DNA of 10,255 nucleotides from DAIPHL01 sp036771375 (GTDB taxonomy: Bacteria > Synergistota > Synergistia > Synergistales > Synergistaceae): positions 1-10,255 of the forward strand of contig DAIPHL010000079.1 in NCBI GenBank assembly GCA_036771375.1, given 5' to 3'. The notes below the pieces were generated by a model. It was not told where the DNA came from, did not search any database, and worked only from the letters and a program-made list of their open reading frames with translations. The position numbers and the translations under genes are program-made. This document shows, piece by piece, positions 1-6,005 of this stretch. How positions within the stretch are numbered: position 1 is the stretch's first letter; every line of letters starts with the position of its first letter.

Positions 1-1310
1 GGTCGGCGGGATGGGCGCCGGCGTCCTGGGATTCCCTTTCGAGGCACCTTTCCTCCCGCGGTTACACGGAAGAGGAGGCCGTGTCCTCGGGGCTCGCCAT
101 ACCAAAAGAGCGAGGCGCGTACGATCGCTTTCGCGGGAGGGTCATTTTTCCGGTGAGGGACGAGATGGCGAAGCTGAGAGGTTTCGGAGGGCGTCTCATG
201 GACGGAGACGGAGCCAAATATGTGAACAGTCCGGAAGGAGAGCTCTTCAACAAGCGACGTCTGCTGTATCTTCTGAACGAAGCGAAAAAAACGGTCAGAG
301 AGCGAGGGCGCATCATCCTCATGGAGGGTTATATGGATGCCATACGGGGCCACATGGCGGGTTTCACGGAGTCGGTCGCCTCTTTGGGGACCTCCCTGAC
401 CGAGGAACAAGCCGGGCTCATCAAGCGCTTCACCGATCTCTGTTATATCTCCTACGATGCGGACGGCGCCGGACGGGAGGCCGCGATCCGTGGAATGTAC
501 GTGTTGCAGCGCAGGGGCGTCGAGGTGCGGGTTCTTCTCCTTCCGAGGGGAAAGGATCCGGATGACGTCCTCTCGGAGAAAGAGGGAGCCTCGCTCTTCG
601 GGAAACTGATCGAAAAGGCCCTCCCTCTGCCGCTGTACCACGCATACGTCAGAAAGGACGATCTCCGATCCCCCGGCAGAGGACAAAAGGCCAAGGAGGA
701 CTTGCTTTCAGGGTTGGCGTCCCTGCCGAAACTCGATATCGTCGATTATATACCCGCCATCGCGAAAATTTTTCGCCTCTTCGATCACGAACTGGAGAGG
801 GAGATTTCCGCAAGGAGAAAATCAGTAAAAAATGCAGGGTCCCTCAAAGGCAATTCCCCGGAGTCGGACGTATATAAAGGTAAAAGGGAGACCTCGCCCC
901 TTGACAGGTCCATTGACCTCGAATGCGCGTTTTGCAGTCTCGTCTGGCGGAATGCCGGTCTGCTGGAGAATCTGCCCGCGGAAGAAGAGCTCCTTCCGCT
1001 CTTTACGGACGAAGCCGTATCGGGTATTATCACGGCTCTTCTGTCGGGAGAGACTCCGGAAACGCTGGAAAAAAGATGGCGTTCGATGGGCGAAAATGCC
1101 TGTCCCGAACGGATCGCTCGAGGGGATGCGGTTCTGTCGAGGGATGAGCTCGGCGTCGAACATATCGCGAGGTTGACCGAAGAACTTGCCTCAAACGCCT
1201 CTCGCAGATGGTACGAGCGATTGAAGCTTGCCGTTGTCTCCGGCGAGGCCACGGACGAAGAAAAGAAGGCGTACTTCGACTGCGCGAGAAGGTTGAAGGG
1301 TGGAGTATAG
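1..1310 (+). CDS. dnaG: DNA primase DnaG, 5'-truncated by window start
   Basis: Synthesises RNA primers at the replication fork in partnership with the replicative helicase. The frame is open to the window edge (first full codon at base 3), so the real start lies upstream. The zinc-binding domain and part of the N-terminal polymerase subdomain are missing, roughly 160-190 residues judged against E. coli DnaG. Visible in order: a GWAPASWDSL segment at bases 9-38 (family form GYAP..WD), GRVIFPVRD at bases 135-161, and the TOPRIM core. The core carries the catalytic EGYMD at 324-338, ASLGTSLT near 378-401 and the metal-binding SYDADGAG at about 450-473. A charged, lower-complexity linker at about 815-900 (KSVKNAGSLKGN...) leads to a helical C-terminal region that should be the helicase-binding domain. 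No frameshift is seen. The stop is 60 bases before rpoD, with no terminator between, so cotranscription is likely. Identification is very secure. Confidence 0.96.
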   Translation, partial: SAGWAPASWDSLSRHLSSRGYTEEEAVSSGLAIPKERGAYDRFRGRVIFPVRDEMAKLRGFGGRLMDGDGAKYVNSPEGELFNKRRLLYLLNEAKKTVRERGRIILMEGYMDAIRGHMAGFTESVASLGTSLTEEQAGLIKRFTDLCYISYDADGAGREAAIRGMYVLQRRGVEVRVLLLPRGKDPDDVLSEKEGASLFGKLIEKALPLPLYHAYVRKDDLRSPGRGQKAKEDLLSGLASLPKLDIVDYIPAIAKIFRLFDHELEREISARRKSVKNAGSLKGNSPESDVYKGKRETSPLDRSIDLECAFCSLVWRNAGLLENLPAEEELLPLFTDEAVSGIITALLSGETPETLEKRWRSMGENACPERIARGDAVLSRDELGVEHIARLTEELASNASRRWYERLKLAVVSGEATDEEKKAYFDCARRLKGGV

Positions 1311-1370
1311 TGGTTCTCGCAGGAGTTTGCCCCTGACGTCTTGAGAGCGACTCCGAAGGAGGAGTGATGT

Positions 1371-2546
1371 ATGGAAAAAGATAAAGAAAAAGAGGGAATC
1401 GCCTCGCAGGATATCGCATCCTCGGATGTGGCGTTTGCGGCTGAAATGCCGGCCGAGGAGATGGCTGATTACATCGACAGCATCCGTGACCTTCTTCATA
1501 CAGGCCGTGAGAAGGGTTTCGTGACGTACGAAGATGTGGAGAAACGGCTCCCCAAAGAGATCCTCTCCTCCGAGATTCTCGACAACATCTACCTCAACAT
1601 CATGGAGCTGGGTATCGACGTCGTCGACGAGCCCAAGGACAAGGATGAACTGAGCGAGGACGAAAGCCTTCCGATCGTGGCAACGGATAAGGAGGACAGC
1701 GCGGCCTTGGAGGAGTTGCCTCTGTCCGACCCGGTCAGGATGTACCTTCGTGAGATAGGCAAGATCGCACTTTTGACCGCTGCGGAGGAGGTGGAACTCG
1801 CCAAAGGAGTGGAGGCGGGGGACGCCAAGGCCAAGGCGCATCTTGTCGACGCGAACTTGAGACTTGTCGTCAGCATCGCCAAGAAGTACATCGGTCGCGG
1901 CATGCTTTTTCTGGACCTGATTCAGGAGGGTAATCTGGGCCTCATCAGGGCCGTCGAAAAATTCGATTATCAAAAGGGCTTCAAGTTCAGCACCTATGCG
2001 ACCTGGTGGATACGACAGGCGATTACCCGTGCGATTGCCGATCAGGCCCGGACCATACGCATACCCGTTCACATGGTTGAAACGATCAACAAACTCGTCC
2101 GTATTTCAAGACAGCTCGTCCAGCGTTTGGGTAGAGAGCCAACGGCCGCCGAGATCGCTGCGGAGATGGAGATCTCCTCGGACCGCGTCGAGGAGATACA
2201 GCGGATTGCACAGGAACCGGTCTCTTTGGAAACGCCGATCGGCGAAGAGGAGGACAGCCAGCTCGGTGATTTTCTGGAGGACAAGGAGATGCCAAACCCC
2301 GAGGAAGTTGCCGCGAGCATGATCTTGCGTGAGCAGCTGGAAGAGATGCTCGACGATCTGAGTGAGCGAGAGAGAGAGGTCCTGCGACTTCGTTTCGGTT
2401 TGGAAGACGGGCATGCCCACACGCTCGAGGATGTGGGAAAGAGATTCGGTGTCACCAGGGAGCGCATTCGGCAGATCGAAGCGAAGGCGTTGCGTAAGTT
2501 GCGGCATCCCAGCCGCAGCAGAAGGCTGAAGGATTTTCTGGATTGA
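1371..2546 (+). CDS. rpoD: RNA polymerase primary sigma factor (sigma-70/RpoD)
   Basis: Directs RNA polymerase to housekeeping promoters. The protein has 391 residues, the short form seen in many non-proteobacterial phyla that lacks the large non-conserved insert of E. coli RpoD. Domains: region 1.1 at about 28-86 (MADYIDSIRDLL, LPKEILSSEILD); an acidic linker at 87-117; region 1.2 at about 119-150 (DPVRMYLREIGKI); region 2 at 157-226 with NLRLVVSIAKKYIGRG, the core-binding DLIQEGNLGLIRAVEKFD, and region 2.3/2.4 YATWWIRQAITRAI, which reads the -10 element; region 3 from about 229 (RTIRIPVHMVETINK). Region 4 runs at about 324-391, with the -35-binding helix-turn-helix LEDVGKRFGVTRERIRQIE. Region 1.1 marks it as the primary rather than an alternative sigma. 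The ATG at 1371 follows AAGGAGGA at 1356-1363 by 7 bases, a strong Shine-Dalgarno. It follows dnaG in the same direction, as in many bacteria. Confidence 0.97.
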   Translation: MEKDKEKEGIASQDIASSDVAFAAEMPAEEMADYIDSIRDLLHTGREKGFVTYEDVEKRLPKEILSSEILDNIYLNIMELGIDVVDEPKDKDELSEDESLPIVATDKEDSAALEELPLSDPVRMYLREIGKIALLTAAEEVELAKGVEAGDAKAKAHLVDANLRLVVSIAKKYIGRGMLFLDLIQEGNLGLIRAVEKFDYQKGFKFSTYATWWIRQAITRAIADQARTIRIPVHMVETINKLVRISRQLVQRLGREPTAAEIAAEMEISSDRVEEIQRIAQEPVSLETPIGEEEDSQLGDFLEDKEMPNPEEVAASMILREQLEEMLDDLSEREREVLRLRFGLEDGHAHTLEDVGKRFGVTRERIRQIEAKALRKLRHPSRSRRLKDFLD

Positions 2547-2579
2547 TTTACGCGGGTGAGCGGCTGATGGCATACTCGT

Positions 2580-2849
2580 ATGCGTGTTGATAAATTTTTA
2601 CAGCTCTCGCGTCTCGTGAAACGACGTGTTGCGGCGCAAGAGATGATCTCCGTCGGAGCGGTTTTGCTCAACTCTCGAAAGGTCAAATCGTCCTCTATCG
2701 TGCGTGTGGGGGATCGACTCGAAATCGCCTTCCCGAGGAGGGTCATCACGGTGGAGATATGTACGATCGATGAAGTTGATTTGAAACGAGGGGCGTCTTC
2801 GGTGTCTGTGATCGAAGAACGGCGCGTGGACGATCGGGAAACAACATAA
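2580..2849 (+). CDS. rqcP: S4-domain RNA-binding protein, RqcP/Hsp15 family
   Basis: A small (89 aa) RNA-binding protein consisting almost wholly of an S4 fold. It begins MRVDKFLQLSRLVKRR, close to Bacillus RqcP (YabO; MRLDKFLKVSRLIKRR), and continues with a G-VLLNSRKVKSSS turn and VRVGDRLEI, the hallmarks of the Hsp15/RqcP branch. In Firmicutes, RqcP binds the 50S subunit-peptidyl-tRNA complex and helps RqcH add C-terminal alanine tails to stalled chains. I infer the same role here. The C-terminal tail (RRVDDRETT) is charged and nonconserved. The ATG at 2580 is the first possible start, because an in-frame TGA lies at 2565-2567. No convincing Shine-Dalgarno precedes it, so translational coupling to rpoD, which ends 33 bases upstream, is possible. 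It lies between rpoD and eno and is probably in the same transcript. The alternative name Hsp15 (hslR) is possible, but length and N-terminus favour RqcP. Confidence 0.85.
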   Translation: MRVDKFLQLSRLVKRRVAAQEMISVGAVLLNSRKVKSSSIVRVGDRLEIAFPRRVITVEICTIDEVDLKRGASSVSVIEERRVDDRETT

Positions 2850-2850
2850 C

Positions 2851-2858
2851 GAGAGGGG
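2851..2858 (+). promoter_or_regulatory. Ribosome binding site deciding the eno start
   Basis: GAGAGGGG lies immediately after the rqcP stop. It ends 8 bases before the GTG at 2867 but overlaps the alternative upstream GTG at 2858. The spacing therefore supports 2867 as the eno start. That start also gives nine residues before REILDSRG, the same number as in B. subtilis enolase. Confidence 0.7.
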
Positions 2859-2866
2859 TGCTTTTC

Positions 2867-4153
2867 GTGAGTGAAATAGTGGGATTGCACGGGCGGGAGA
2901 TCCTCGACTCCAGGGGGAATCCGACGGTGGAGGTGGAAGTGTGGCTGGACAATGGAATTGTCGAACATGCCAGCGTGCCGAGCGGTGCCTCTACCGGAAC
3001 CTTTGAGGCGGTCGAGCTCCGGGACGGCGGCTCTCGCTACGGTGGCAAAGGTGTGATGAAGGCGGTCGAGAACGTGAATACCGTGATAGAGCCGGCCTTG
3101 ATCGGTTGCGATCCGGCGGATCAGGAGGGGATAGACACCATCCTTCTCGAGCTCGACGGGACCGAAAACAAGGGCAAACTCGGGGCGAACGCGATACTGG
3201 GGGTCTCTCTTTCCGTCGCACGGGCAGCCGCGCGGGCGCACGACCTGCCGCTCTGGTCGTACATCGGAGGTCTTGGTCCCTATCTTCTGCCGACTCCTCT
3301 GATGAACGTCGTGAACGGGGGAGCCCACGCCGACAACAACCTCGACATACAGGAGTTCATGCTCGTCCCTCACGGAGCGGCTTCTTTTTCGGAGGCCTTG
3401 CAGATGGGGGTGGAGACGTATCATGCGCTCAAAAAGATACTGAAGAAATCCAACCTCTCGACGGGCGTGGGTGACGAGGGCGGTTTTGCGCCGAACTTCA
3501 AGGCGAATTCGGAGGCTCTTGCCTATCTTGTGGATGCCATATCCGAGGCCGGATATGAACCGGGAGGCGAGATCAGCCTCGCGTTGGACGTCGCGGCGAG
3601 CGAGTTTTACGTGGACGGCGTCTACAACATGTCGGGCGAAGGCAGGAAGATGAAGTCCGATGAACTTTGCGACTACTACGATGAGCTCTGCAGCAGGTAT
3701 CCGATTGCAAGCATCGAGGACGGTATGTCGGAGGAGGACTGGGACGGCTGGGCGAAGCTGACGAAGAAACTGGGCGGCAAGATACAGCTGGTTGGCGATG
3801 ACTTGTTCGTTACCAATCCGGTGCGTTTCGGGCGGGGAATCAAGGAACACGTCGCGAATGCCATCCTGGTGAAGTTGAATCAGATCGGTACCTTGACCGA
3901 GACCCTGCAGGTCATTTCCATGGCGAAGACCTCGGGCTACGGCGCGATCATATCCCATCGTTCCGGAGAGACCGCGGATTCGTTCATTGCCGACCTTTCG
4001 GTCGCGACAGCCGCCGGTCAGATCAAGACAGGAGCGCTTGCGCGTACCGACAGGGTCGAAAAGTACAATCAGCTCCTTCGGATCGAGGAGCTGCTGGGAG
4101 ATCAGGCCAGATACGCGGGAATTTCGCGCATCTGCTTCACGAACACACAGTAG
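2867..4153 (+). CDS. eno: Enolase (phosphopyruvate hydratase)
   Basis: Cytoplasmic glycolytic enzyme that interconverts 2-phosphoglycerate and phosphoenolpyruvate. In several bacteria it also scaffolds the RNA degradosome. From the GTG at 2867 the protein has 428 residues, typical of bacterial enolases. An in-frame GTG at 2858 would add three residues but overlaps the Shine-Dalgarno. Visible landmarks (428-residue numbering): REILDSRGNPTVEVEV near the N-terminus; the mobile active-site loop SGASTGTFE; catalytic acid E204 in GDEGGF; Mg2+ ligands D241 (LALDVAASEF), E284 (SIEDGMSE) and D311 (LVGDDLFVTN); catalytic base K336 in ILVKLNQIGT; and the signature SHRSGETAD. All key residues are intact. 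It lies 17 bases after rqcP. Pairing with rex downstream puts a glycolytic gene next to a redox sensor, but I saw no Rex-type operator before it. Confidence 0.97.
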   Translation: MSEIVGLHGREILDSRGNPTVEVEVWLDNGIVEHASVPSGASTGTFEAVELRDGGSRYGGKGVMKAVENVNTVIEPALIGCDPADQEGIDTILLELDGTENKGKLGANAILGVSLSVARAAARAHDLPLWSYIGGLGPYLLPTPLMNVVNGGAHADNNLDIQEFMLVPHGAASFSEALQMGVETYHALKKILKKSNLSTGVGDEGGFAPNFKANSEALAYLVDAISEAGYEPGGEISLALDVAASEFYVDGVYNMSGEGRKMKSDELCDYYDELCSRYPIASIEDGMSEEDWDGWAKLTKKLGGKIQLVGDDLFVTNPVRFGRGIKEHVANAILVKLNQIGTLTETLQVISMAKTSGYGAIISHRSGETADSFIADLSVATAAGQIKTGALARTDRVEKYNQLLRIEELLGDQARYAGISRICFTNTQ

Positions 4154-4193
4154 AATAAACAAAACCAAAAAGTGTGAAAGGGGACATCGAATC

Positions 4194-4571
4194 ATGAAGA
4201 AAACTGTGGCGATCGACAAGGCGCCGGCCGCAATCGGGCCCTACAGTCAGGCGGTTTGGATCGGTGACTTTCTATTCTGTTCCGGGCAACTCGGCGTCGA
4301 TCCCTCCAGGGGCGCTTTGGTCGAAGGGGGTGTGCGACCTCAGGCGGAACAGTCGCTGAAGAATATTGAGACCGTCCTGGCGTCGCAGGGTCTCGCCCCG
4401 GCGAATGTGGTGAAGACGACGGTTTTTCTCACGGACATGGCGAATTTCAAGGAAGTCAACGAGGCCTACGGGAAAGTGTTTGAAAGCGAACAGCCGGCGC
4501 GTTCTTGTGTCGCTGTGGCCGCGCTTCCGATGGGAGGCCTCGTCGAGATCGAGGTCGTGGCACACAGGTAA
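4194..4571 (+). CDS. ridA: RidA family reactive intermediate deaminase
   Basis: RidA (YjgF/YER057c/UK114 family) hydrolyses the enamine and imine intermediates, such as 2-aminoacrylate, released by PLP-dependent dehydratases, protecting other PLP enzymes from damage. The protein has 125 residues, close to E. coli RidA. Key residues are present: Y17 in IGPYSQA, the FCSGQLGVD strand, R103 in PARSCVAV (equivalent to E. coli R105, which holds the substrate carboxylate), C105, and E118 in VEIEVVA (E. coli E120). The frame is open further upstream, overlapping eno. The ATG at 4194 is the start because AAAGGGG at 4177-4183 precedes it by 10 bases and it matches the family N-terminus (KKTVAIDKAPAAIGPYSQA). 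It begins 40 bases after eno, in an A-rich gap without a terminator, so an operon with eno is likely. The true substrate in this organism is inferred from the family. Confidence 0.95.
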   Translation: MKKTVAIDKAPAAIGPYSQAVWIGDFLFCSGQLGVDPSRGALVEGGVRPQAEQSLKNIETVLASQGLAPANVVKTTVFLTDMANFKEVNEAYGKVFESEQPARSCVAVAALPMGGLVEIEVVAHR

Positions 4572-4617
4572 ACGCTCCGTAGTCGAGGTGCAGGTCGCCG
4601 GGAAGGAGTTCTGTGGA

Positions 4618-5256
4618 ATGAGGGTCGCGGAACCTACGATCGAAAGGTTGGTGCAGTACCATCGCCTTCTCGAGACGTTGCGCGAGGAGGGGCACAAGGT
4701 CGTGTCCTCTTACCAGATCGGGGAGGCGCTTGGCTTCAAGGCGAGCCAGGTTAGAAAGGATCTCTCCTATTTCGGTGAGATCGGCAAGCGCGGGGTGGGG
4801 TACCATGTCGGGCGTCTCTGCAACCACATCACGGAGATATTGTCCTATTCCAGCGTCTGGCGGATCGCTTTGGCGGGGGTGGGCAATCTTGGCAAGGCCC
4901 TGCTGGAGAATACGACATTTCGTAGTTCGAAGATCCGATTCGAGGCACTTTTCGACATCGATCCGGAGAAAACGGGACACAGTATTTCCGGGGTGCCGTG
5001 CTGGCATTCCTCCGAGATACCGCGGGTCATGAGGGAGCGCTACGTGGAGATACTGATGCTTGCGGTTCCTGCGAGGGCCGCCCAGATCTGTCTGGACCTC
5101 GCGATCTCTTCGGGAACGCTCAAGGGTGTTTTGGCCTTTACGCACGGTTCTCTTGTCGTGCCGCAGGAAATTCTGGTTTTCAGGGTCGATATCCTCGCCG
5201 AACTCGAAAAGCTCCTCTTTTTCATCAAACAGGGCAAGGGGGATTCGACGAGCTGA
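4618..5256 (+). CDS. rex: Redox-sensing transcriptional repressor Rex
   Basis: Rex is a homodimeric repressor that senses the NADH/NAD+ ratio. NADH binding releases it from operators of fermentation, respiration and hydrogenase genes. The 212-residue length matches Thermus and Bacillus Rex (about 210-215). An N-terminal winged helix at about 7-65 carries the family signature QVRKDLSYFGEIGKRGVGY (44-62). A Rossmann domain follows from about 80, with GVGNLG at 87-92 and an acidic strand end LFDIDP at 111-116. The C-terminal helix (VDILAELEKLLFFI) is the domain-swapped dimer helix. The usual N-F-P pattern before that helix reads AFTHGSLVVP here, a mild departure. The frame is open well upstream into ridA. 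The ATG at 4618 is chosen because AAGGAG at 4603-4608 precedes it by 9 bases and it gives the family length. It starts 46 bases after ridA. No two-sided TTGTGAA-type operator was found in the window. Confidence 0.96.
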   Translation: MRVAEPTIERLVQYHRLLETLREEGHKVVSSYQIGEALGFKASQVRKDLSYFGEIGKRGVGYHVGRLCNHITEILSYSSVWRIALAGVGNLGKALLENTTFRSSKIRFEALFDIDPEKTGHSISGVPCWHSSEIPRVMRERYVEILMLAVPARAAQICLDLAISSGTLKGVLAFTHGSLVVPQEILVFRVDILAELEKLLFFIKQGKGDSTS

Positions 5257-5285
5257 CGTTTTTATGGAACGCCTGATTTTTACAT

Positions 5286-5314
5286 GTGTCCGTTTCGATA
5301 AGTCGTGGTAAAAT
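5286..5314 (+). promoter_or_regulatory. Candidate extended -10 promoter for yajC-secD-secF
   Basis: TGG-TAAAAT at 5306-5314 is an extended -10 element (TGnTATAAT form, five of six core matches), sitting in an AT-rich patch 50 bases after rex. The best -35 at a 17-base spacing is GTGTCC at 5286-5291, only three of six matches, which an extended -10 can tolerate. The predicted start is near 5321, which would give an about 145-base leader before yajC. Sequence inference only. Confidence 0.5.
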
Positions 5315-5320
5315 ATTCGA

Positions 5321-5465
5321 CGTTTGCAGCCGGGACGACGTCCCCTCGAAGGAACGTCGTTCCGAATAAGTGCTTTTGTGGAAACTTGGCCGGTTCGGCC
5401 GGAAACGACGCAAAGACAAGAGGTACGTCGAAAAATGGGGCTTCAGCCCATAGGGAGGGGTTTTT
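5321..5465 (+). promoter_or_regulatory. Candidate structured 5' leader RNA of yajC-secDF
   Basis: This non-coding stretch precedes yajC and is dense in possible base pairing, read by eye. (1) A 13-position hairpin pairs 5332-5344 with 5351-5363 around a six-base loop, with a single C-A mismatch and one G-U pair; each arm is itself a perfect inverted repeat about one central base (GGGACG-A-CGTCCC and GGAACG-T-CGTTCC). (2) CTTTTGT (5373-5379) pairs with ACAAGAG (5416-5422), enclosing an inner helix GGCCG/CGGCC (5388-5392 with 5396-5400). (3) CGACG (5406-5410), inside that enclosed loop, can pair with CGTCG (5426-5430) outside it, which would make an H-type pseudoknot. (4) A small hairpin at 5436-5450 (TGGG-g-C/GCCCA, loop TTCA) sits just before the yajC Shine-Dalgarno. 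The layout resembles a riboswitch or autoregulatory leader, but it matches no class I can name. Its function is unknown. Confidence 0.45.
5452..5460 (+). promoter_or_regulatory. Ribosome binding site deciding the yajC TTG start
   Basis: AGGGAGGGG is a strong purine-rich Shine-Dalgarno, followed by seven T residues, the last two of which form the TTG start at 5466. The ATG at 5490 is an alternative start with a weaker site (GGTGG at 5481-5485). The strength and spacing of the upstream site favour TTG. Confidence 0.6.
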
Positions 5466-5954
5466 TTGAACTCGCAACAGGGTGGTGTAATGGGACTTGC
5501 CTTTCCGATCGTATTGTTCGTCGCGATCTTTTACTTTCTGATTTTGCGTCCTCAGAAGAAAAAACAGCAGCAGCACGAAAAGATGTTGGCATCCATCAAC
5601 AAGGGAGACACGGTGGTTTCCGCCGGAGGTTTTTACGGAAAGGTCAGCGACGTGCTCGACGATTCTTATATCATCGAGATCGCCGAAGGGGTGAAGGTAC
5701 GGATTCTCAAAAACTCCATCTCGATACGCTGCGATTCCGCCGAACCGAGGCCGAAATCGACGAAGCAGAAAAAAAAGAACAGGCCTCACCGGGAAACCGA
5801 CGTCGTTGAGGGGTCTTTTGTCGAGCCCGACGGAGGCAAAGAGGGAAACCCAGACAAAGAGGTAAACCTGGAGGAAAACAGAGTGCTGCTTGAAGAGAGC
5901 GCATCCAAAACATCGGAGGTCGAAACGGATGCATCCGAGAGCGAGAACCGATGA
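5466..5954 (+). CDS. yajC: Sec translocon accessory protein YajC, with long charged tail
   Basis: YajC is a single-pass inner-membrane protein that forms an accessory complex with SecD and SecF and contacts SecYEG. Read from TTG at 5466 it has 162 residues. An ATG at 5490 would remove eight. One hydrophobic segment lies at about residues 9-27 (MGLAFPIVLFVAIFYFLIL). It is followed by the signature RPQKKKQQQHEKM and the compact domain with GDTVVSAGGFYGKV and the IEIAEGVKVRILKNSI strands (about 34-87). The remaining 75 residues form a charged tail, first basic (KSTKQKKKNR) and then strongly acidic, ending SEVETDASESENR. Typical YajC proteins have about 90-115 residues and lack most of this tail. 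Position directly upstream of secD and secF confirms the identity. Expression may be controlled by the structured leader before it. Confidence 0.93.
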   Translation: MNSQQGGVMGLAFPIVLFVAIFYFLILRPQKKKQQQHEKMLASINKGDTVVSAGGFYGKVSDVLDDSYIIEIAEGVKVRILKNSISIRCDSAEPRPKSTKQKKKNRPHRETDVVEGSFVEPDGGKEGNPDKEVNLEENRVLLEESASKTSEVETDASESENR

Positions 5955-6005
5955 GGCAGCGGCGGGAAATGATACAGTGGCGTAACTTTCGGGAGGCGTA
6001 CGTAA

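Noticed and set aside
1322..1354. GGAGT/ACTCC inverted repeat between dnaG and rpoD as a terminator
   Set aside because: The stem has five pairs with a 23-base loop and no T-run, so it is too weak to support termination.
2069..4219. 716-codon open frame on the - strand across rpoD, rqcP and eno
   Set aside because: It lies antisense to three well-identified conserved genes, its translation resembles no family and is biased in Arg/Ser/Leu. It is a by-product of codon bias in the + strand genes.
5264..5311. 15-codon frame from ATG 5264 (MERLIFTCVRF...) after rex
   Set aside because: It has no Shine-Dalgarno, overlaps the proposed promoter and ends within its -10 element. It is more likely the chance end of an out-of-frame rex shadow.
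5400..5430. Resemblance to the c-di-GMP-I (GEMM) riboswitch because of GACGCAAAG in an internal loop
   Set aside because: Only this short motif matches. The conserved second hairpin of that class and its upstream CACGCACAGGGCAAAC segment are not present.
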